From Isoetes taiwanensis (Eukaryota; Streptophyta; Lycopodiopsida; Isoetales; Isoetaceae): a stretch of 64,000 nt of DNA. The stretch is from contig JAJEKV010000020.1 of the NCBI GenBank assembly GCA_021234155.1, positions 7,180,563 to 7,244,562 of the forward strand, written 5' to 3'. Below, in pieces: positions 59,543-64,000 of this stretch (position 1 is the stretch's first letter; the number at the start of each line of letters is the position of its first letter). The notes beneath the pieces are model-generated. The model had not been told where the DNA came from and made no database searches. It was given only the letters and a program-made list of their open reading frames with translations. Position numbers and translations under genes: made by a program.

Positions 59543-60439
59543 ATCCAACATGAATCTTCATGTTGTTAACGTGTGGCAGTAGGGTGTGACTAAAAGCAAT
59601 CACCACCCATATTAGGGACTCTTACAAAAGATTCCAATCGAATCAGACTTCCGGTGTTTAAATGCATATCTTTGTCATTTATGCCCGAAAAATTTTCCTT
59701 TGTTGGCTGGATTCTTTTGTACTTGCATTTCCATACTTCTTTGAAGTCATCTTCTCGCACTTCCTTGGGCCCAAAGTTGTTGATGGCATTTTCCTAAGTG
59801 TGGGCCATCGCTCCCTTCAATCACATTTCATATAGTTTTTACATATTCTCAAAGATACAAGATTTCGTAATAAGAGCAAACATTGATTACCGAATACCGG
59901 TTATTAATATCAATCTCTTAACGTATTGATGGCATAATTTTTGGAGCTCTTGGCATGTAATTCAGTTGTAATGTAATATTATATATATGAACTATAAATT
60001 AACAAACATATTGCCCGGATTTGCCAACGATATTCTCGTGGTCCTTTTTGTAATATTTATTAGATGAGCTTCTTTTTTTCGGTTCACGGTAGTTGTTTAG
60101 GGCATTGATGAGGAAAGCCTATAAAATCTCATATCCATAATTAGGCCACGGCCGCTTCAACATTAATAATTAGCTTTTGTACGTAAGAAACCCCGAGTCG
60201 TGGGCTGGTATGGTTAAGGCACAACAAAGGACCTAATGAGCATGTTGACCCAACAAGCTCGAAAGCTAGCTAAACCGGAACAAGAGAACAGCTACAAAGA
60301 TACACCGACATAGCAGCCCCATGATTTTAGCAAAATGTGCAAGCTGCCCCGACCATGCATAGAATTTGGTTTCAGAATACAATGAAGTCAATGACCAAAG
60401 TTAGAACATCCTTAATTCCCATCCTCCTCGGAAGCTTTA

Positions 60440-60845
60440 AGATAGGATGGTTCGATTCATCTCCTCCTTGTGCTCCCCGAGTTGCCTCCATCACTTGGTG
60501 CAAAGACCGCAAAAACCCATCTCGCCGGCTTCCACCACGCATTTCTTGTCCAAGTCCAATGTTAGTTTGAAGACCATCACCGAACCACCAAAGATTCCCT
60601 CCACGGCTGAAATCGGGAAAGTTTCCGGAGGTTGGCGGTCCATTGCCACCGACATTTGACTCACTAGATAGCATGCGCATTCCATTATGCCCACCCATCA
60701 TGCCCTCACCGACAGCAACCTGCTTCTTTGTTGAAACCGGGATGCAATGCGCTTTCTTTGTTTGCATATAATGAAGAGAACTCCGTTGTCCCAAAGATTG
60801 ATTGTTTGAACTTTGTTGCATATATGCATGTTGGGGCTGCATCAT
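60440..60845 (-). pseudogene. GRF-interacting factor (GIF/SSXT) C-terminal-like fragment
   Basis: The frame starts MMQPQHAYMQQSSNNQSLGQ and continues with RSSLHYMQTKK, GMMGGHNGMRMLSSESN, FPDFSRGG and a glycine-rich end near GGDESN, the layout of the Gln/Gly-rich C-terminal part of plant GIF transcriptional coactivators. The conserved SNH domain is missing and the end runs into unrelated sequence. Low-complexity composition limits the confidence. Confidence 0.5.
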
Positions 60846-60849
60846 TGTA

Positions 60850-63240
60850 CTAGAATTTACCCGGTTCCATGCCTCATAAGAAAGTCAAAATCGGCATAAT
60901 ACAAAGTCTCGTAAAAGGCGGTTTAATGTTTGCATTGACAAATGGACAAGATCACAAGGGCAATGTAACTTAGTTGGCACCACAGCAGAGCATGCGATTG
61001 CTATCAATGCAATAAGCGAAGAAAAGCATTTCCGAAGATAAACGCAAAGCATTTATTCCATAATATGCTAGCTATAAAAGAACATACAAATAATAGGTGC
61101 TGAACGCATGCAAGGTGAAAACGTAAGAAACATGAGTAGTAGCGAGGGTGCCTCGAGGTTGAGCATCGAGCCATTGCAGCCAAATCCATTAAATTTTGTC
61201 AGTAGCTTTAACCGATACCTACAAAACAAGTGCTACCAAAGTGACTCCAAGAAAAATGTATCATCTAGTTCCACATTCAAGAACATAGTTGTTTTATGCT
61301 GACCAAATGAGGCCAAAAGAAGAACAATAATAGAGGGACACTACATTCATCCAAAATTTCTTTGTTCAAGACAACACAAAATCATCAATGATGGACTATT
61401 CCCTATTTCTATTTAAAATGAATACGCATAAGTCTAACATGATATGAGTAATCGAGATAAAACTTTTACCACATGCCAAATATACACAATATTTTCTCGA
61501 TCATGTCCAACTTTAAGAACGTAACATAAATATTCAAAGACACTTTGCTAGTACTTGCCACCATGTGGACGATTTTGATTAATTTGCGGCTTTTTCGGTT
61601 TAAAAATGCAACTTGTGCTACTTTGAGAACCGAGTACAGCACAGTTTCTGAGGAAATTATACATGGCAATGCGGGCTTTGTCAGATTCCCAAATATATCA
61701 CACACCACTAAGCCTTTCTTTCCCTTTTGTACAACTTGCTTGAGTTAAAGGAGAAAAACACAAAGGCATATTTCCATAGTAAATCTTGTTGTCCGCATAA
61801 AAATGCAATCACAATGGATTACTTATCGAGCACACTCATTGAGGTTCCCAAGATTTTGATTATCAAGAATAGCGAGGATAAGCCGCTTATTTTCATCCGT
61901 GATCTTTGCGGGAAAACATACACATCTCATATGCTTAGGATTAAAAATGCGGTAAACGTAGGGAGAAACAAAGAAAAGCTAAATATTCAAAGATAAAAAT
62001 CAGCTATTTCTAAAAGAACCAAAGAAAAGAAAAAGGAAACTTGATCAAGAGTAGAATGCCGCATAAAATAAAAACATCGAATGCAACCAAATGCCAAGAT
62101 AGTTGATGGTTGGGGTTTATCCCGGGGTTATGGTCAGAACTCGCATCCCTTCTTCTCATTTTTTCCCCGCATTTTTGAGATTGGTCCCGACCTATAGCAT
62201 CCAAGAACAAAAAATCCTGCAAACCTTTTGAATAAGCTCGGTAGTGATCGTGTTCTTTGGGCCGGATAGGCCGCCATCGCCGCAGCTACATCAAGGCTCC
62301 AAATCCACTTTGTGCTAGCTCGAGATATATCACCGTGCATTGAAAATATCATTCGTGGCGCTGACTCACGGTACTAGCCTCCCGTATTGTTAGCACTACC
62401 ATTATCCGCTTTTATTACGCCGCCGCAAAGACAATGCACAAGTCTCCAATAACGGACGTTTTGCCATGTCCAGAAGACTATGGCACCGCTTCCAGACTTT
62501 TTGAATCCCACACTCTTATGCCTGGTTGCCCAGAGCAGGCCTCTCCGGTTAGCCAGTTTCAAGAGTGGCTGCCCAACAACGAAAACGACCGAGCATTTAC
62601 AGCCAATAAGGGGTTTTTAGCAGTCATAGGCATATTCCAAGCATATACTGGTATATACCTATAATATGCCATAAACCCACATAAACAAGGGTTTGCCCCC
62701 TTAGGGGCAACCCAAAAACACACGCTGATAAACATTGACAGTAGATGGCGTCTCTCTGCAGTCAATTTACCACAATTAATTTGGCAATGACAATCTCAGC
62801 TCCAGTTATCTGTTATGCTAAGAAGTGTCTTTCTTCACTGCTTTTGAACCCGATCATGCTCTAGTCCAAGTCCATTGGTTAGGTGGTCTAAACCATAAAT
62901 TGTATAGTGGCTCCTAAAAAGATGTTTGTGGAGGTAATGTTTCTTGATGCATCATGCTTCGTATTGTAAAATAGAATCATCGTGGAGCTATGGTAGAACT
63001 GGGAGAAGGGCTTAATAAGCTATGAAGACTTAGATTGCTTAATGGTCCATTTGCTGACTTTGAAAAGGAAGCTTCATCAGTTTTGGAGTTCTTATATAAA
63101 ACACAATTAGAGAATGCAGCTTGTAATTATATCTTCCGCTACATTTTCGTCTTCAAATTAATGTGGATTATTACATGGAATACTTATGGTATAGATTGTG
63201 GTATGCATTGCTTCTAGCATGCTTTAACTTGCTGTTAAGA
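60850..63240. other. No gene recognised
   Basis: Several short frames of 60-90 codons on both strands, none matched. A short palindrome (GTTTGCCCCCTTAGGGGCAA) lies at 62691-62710. Confidence 0.35.
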
Positions 63241-63296
63241 AGATGGTTTAGGAATAAAATTCTTCGTATGGTCTAGAACTGTGAATCAGAAGAATT

Positions 63297-63840
63297 CAAA
63301 TGTCCAGATCTTGGATCCAAGAAGCAAACTTGTGCATCAGTGGAACAAGTTTTTTGTTTTGTCATGTTTGGTCGCTGTATTTGTTGGCCCTTCTTCTTTT
63401 ATCTACTAGTGGTTGCTGAAGATCTTTGTATTCGAATTCAGAAGGATTTTCTCATCGTAGTTACGGTTCTACGCACACTAGCAGATGCTTTTTATTTGTT
63501 TCATATAGTACTCAAATTTAGAATGGGATTCATTGCACCATCTTCACAGGTTTTTGGAAAGGGTGAAATGGGTTGTGGATGCTAGACAAATTGCTAAAAG
63601 ATATTTATTACGATACCTTTAGTTGGACATCCTTGATGTGTTACCTCTTCCACAGGTGGTGCATTTTTTATTATTCCTCAATCTCTCCATTCTTCAGCCA
63701 TCCACCAACAACATTTGAACATGTTTCATGTACCATATGAGTTTAGCTAAAAAAGATTTATGGGTTTACCAACAGGCTATGGTATGGCAGCTTTTCTAAC
63801 ATGGATCTATGTGCCATTTCATCTCATGGGCATGGCCTAG
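63297..63840 (+). pseudogene. Cyclic-nucleotide-gated channel (CNGC) fragment
   Basis: One frame reads LDPRSKLVHQWNKFFVLSCL then VAVFVGP. A second picks up FFFYLLVVAEDLCIRIQKDF, VLRTLADAFYLFHIVLKFRM and GFIAPSSQVFGKGE. A third gives DARQIAKRYLLRYL and LDILDVLPLPQVV. This is the S1-S4 membrane region of plant CNGC cation channels in order. At least three frame changes and two stops make it dead. Sequence after 63660 is only weakly similar. Confidence 0.8.
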
Positions 63841-64000
63841 TTCAATCCTATCCAGTTCAATGTGGTTCATTCATTATATGTACATTTTATTAACACAGCT
63901 ATGTCTGTGGTTTTGTTCCACACGTATTTCATTTGACTCTGTATTTTATTCAACAATACATGATCTGGATTGTTTTTCTTGAGGTAACATGTCCGCCAAT

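Noticed and set aside
60372-60845. Intact 157-codon GIF gene
   Set aside because: The conserved N-terminal SNH domain is absent and the last 20 or so residues are unrelated, so only a fragment is supported.

Overview
This is a transposon-rich window of a land-plant nuclear genome. The plant call rests on what can be read: an intact spliced MYBBP1A/DNA polymerase V-type gene, fragments of plant-type ORMDL, PPR, CNGC, SULTR4-like sulfate transporter, SPF45/DRT111-like and GIF-like genes, and a decayed copy of a plastid-type trnF-GAA. Long microsatellites, LINEs with simple-repeat tails and deep nesting of LTR elements suggest a large genome, plausibly a seed-free vascular plant (fern or lycophyte). 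That last step is inference.

Layout. 0-4.4 kb: retroelement relics (decayed gag). 4.5-8.3 kb: MYBBP1A-like gene, minus strand, seven exons, all introns GT-AG, open throughout. 8.36-14.04 kb: a 5.7-kb insertion in the 5' flank of that gene, with inverted ends, many GGAAACCTCCCC subterminal motifs, a 7-bp target duplication, captured pieces of ORMDL and PPR genes, and a solo LTR nested inside. 14.05-16.7 kb: copy A of a tyrosine-recombinase (Crypton-like) gene, decayed. 16.7-23.5 kb: unidentified sequence, a LINE relic, a fold-back repeat array and a (GATA)n tract. 23.57-40.78 kb: one minus-strand LTR retrotransposon (target duplication AGGAC) with a partial and a complete LTR at its left end. 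Nested in it are a non-autonomous gag-only LTR retrotransposon (24.5-31.6 kb, target duplication TACAC), which carries a 2.3-kb inverted-repeat element, and also a 5'-truncated LINE, another (GATA)n tract and SINE-like tRNA heads.

41.49-44.9 kb: copy B of the tyrosine-recombinase locus, still joined to a duplicate of about 82 bp of the MYBBP1A 5' leader. 46.2-50.35 kb: a near full-length but broken LINE, whose empty target site survives in a duplicate at 50.9 kb. 51-54.6 kb: unidentified exons and tandem repeats. 54.67-55.22 kb: an intact single-exon NTF2/SnoaL-like gene flanked by inverted repeats. 56-64 kb: a run of broken pieces of host genes (DUF309, SULTR4-like, plastid-type trnF, SPF45, GIF-like, CNGC).

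Only the MYBBP1A-like gene and the NTF2-like gene look intact as host genes. The gag of the gag-only element is largely open once its nested insert is discounted, but it carries a frame-shifting internal duplication. The most unusual content is the pair of tyrosine-recombinase loci, the gene-capturing element between copy A and MYBBP1A, and a phased array of perfect palindromes at 28.5-28.8 kb.
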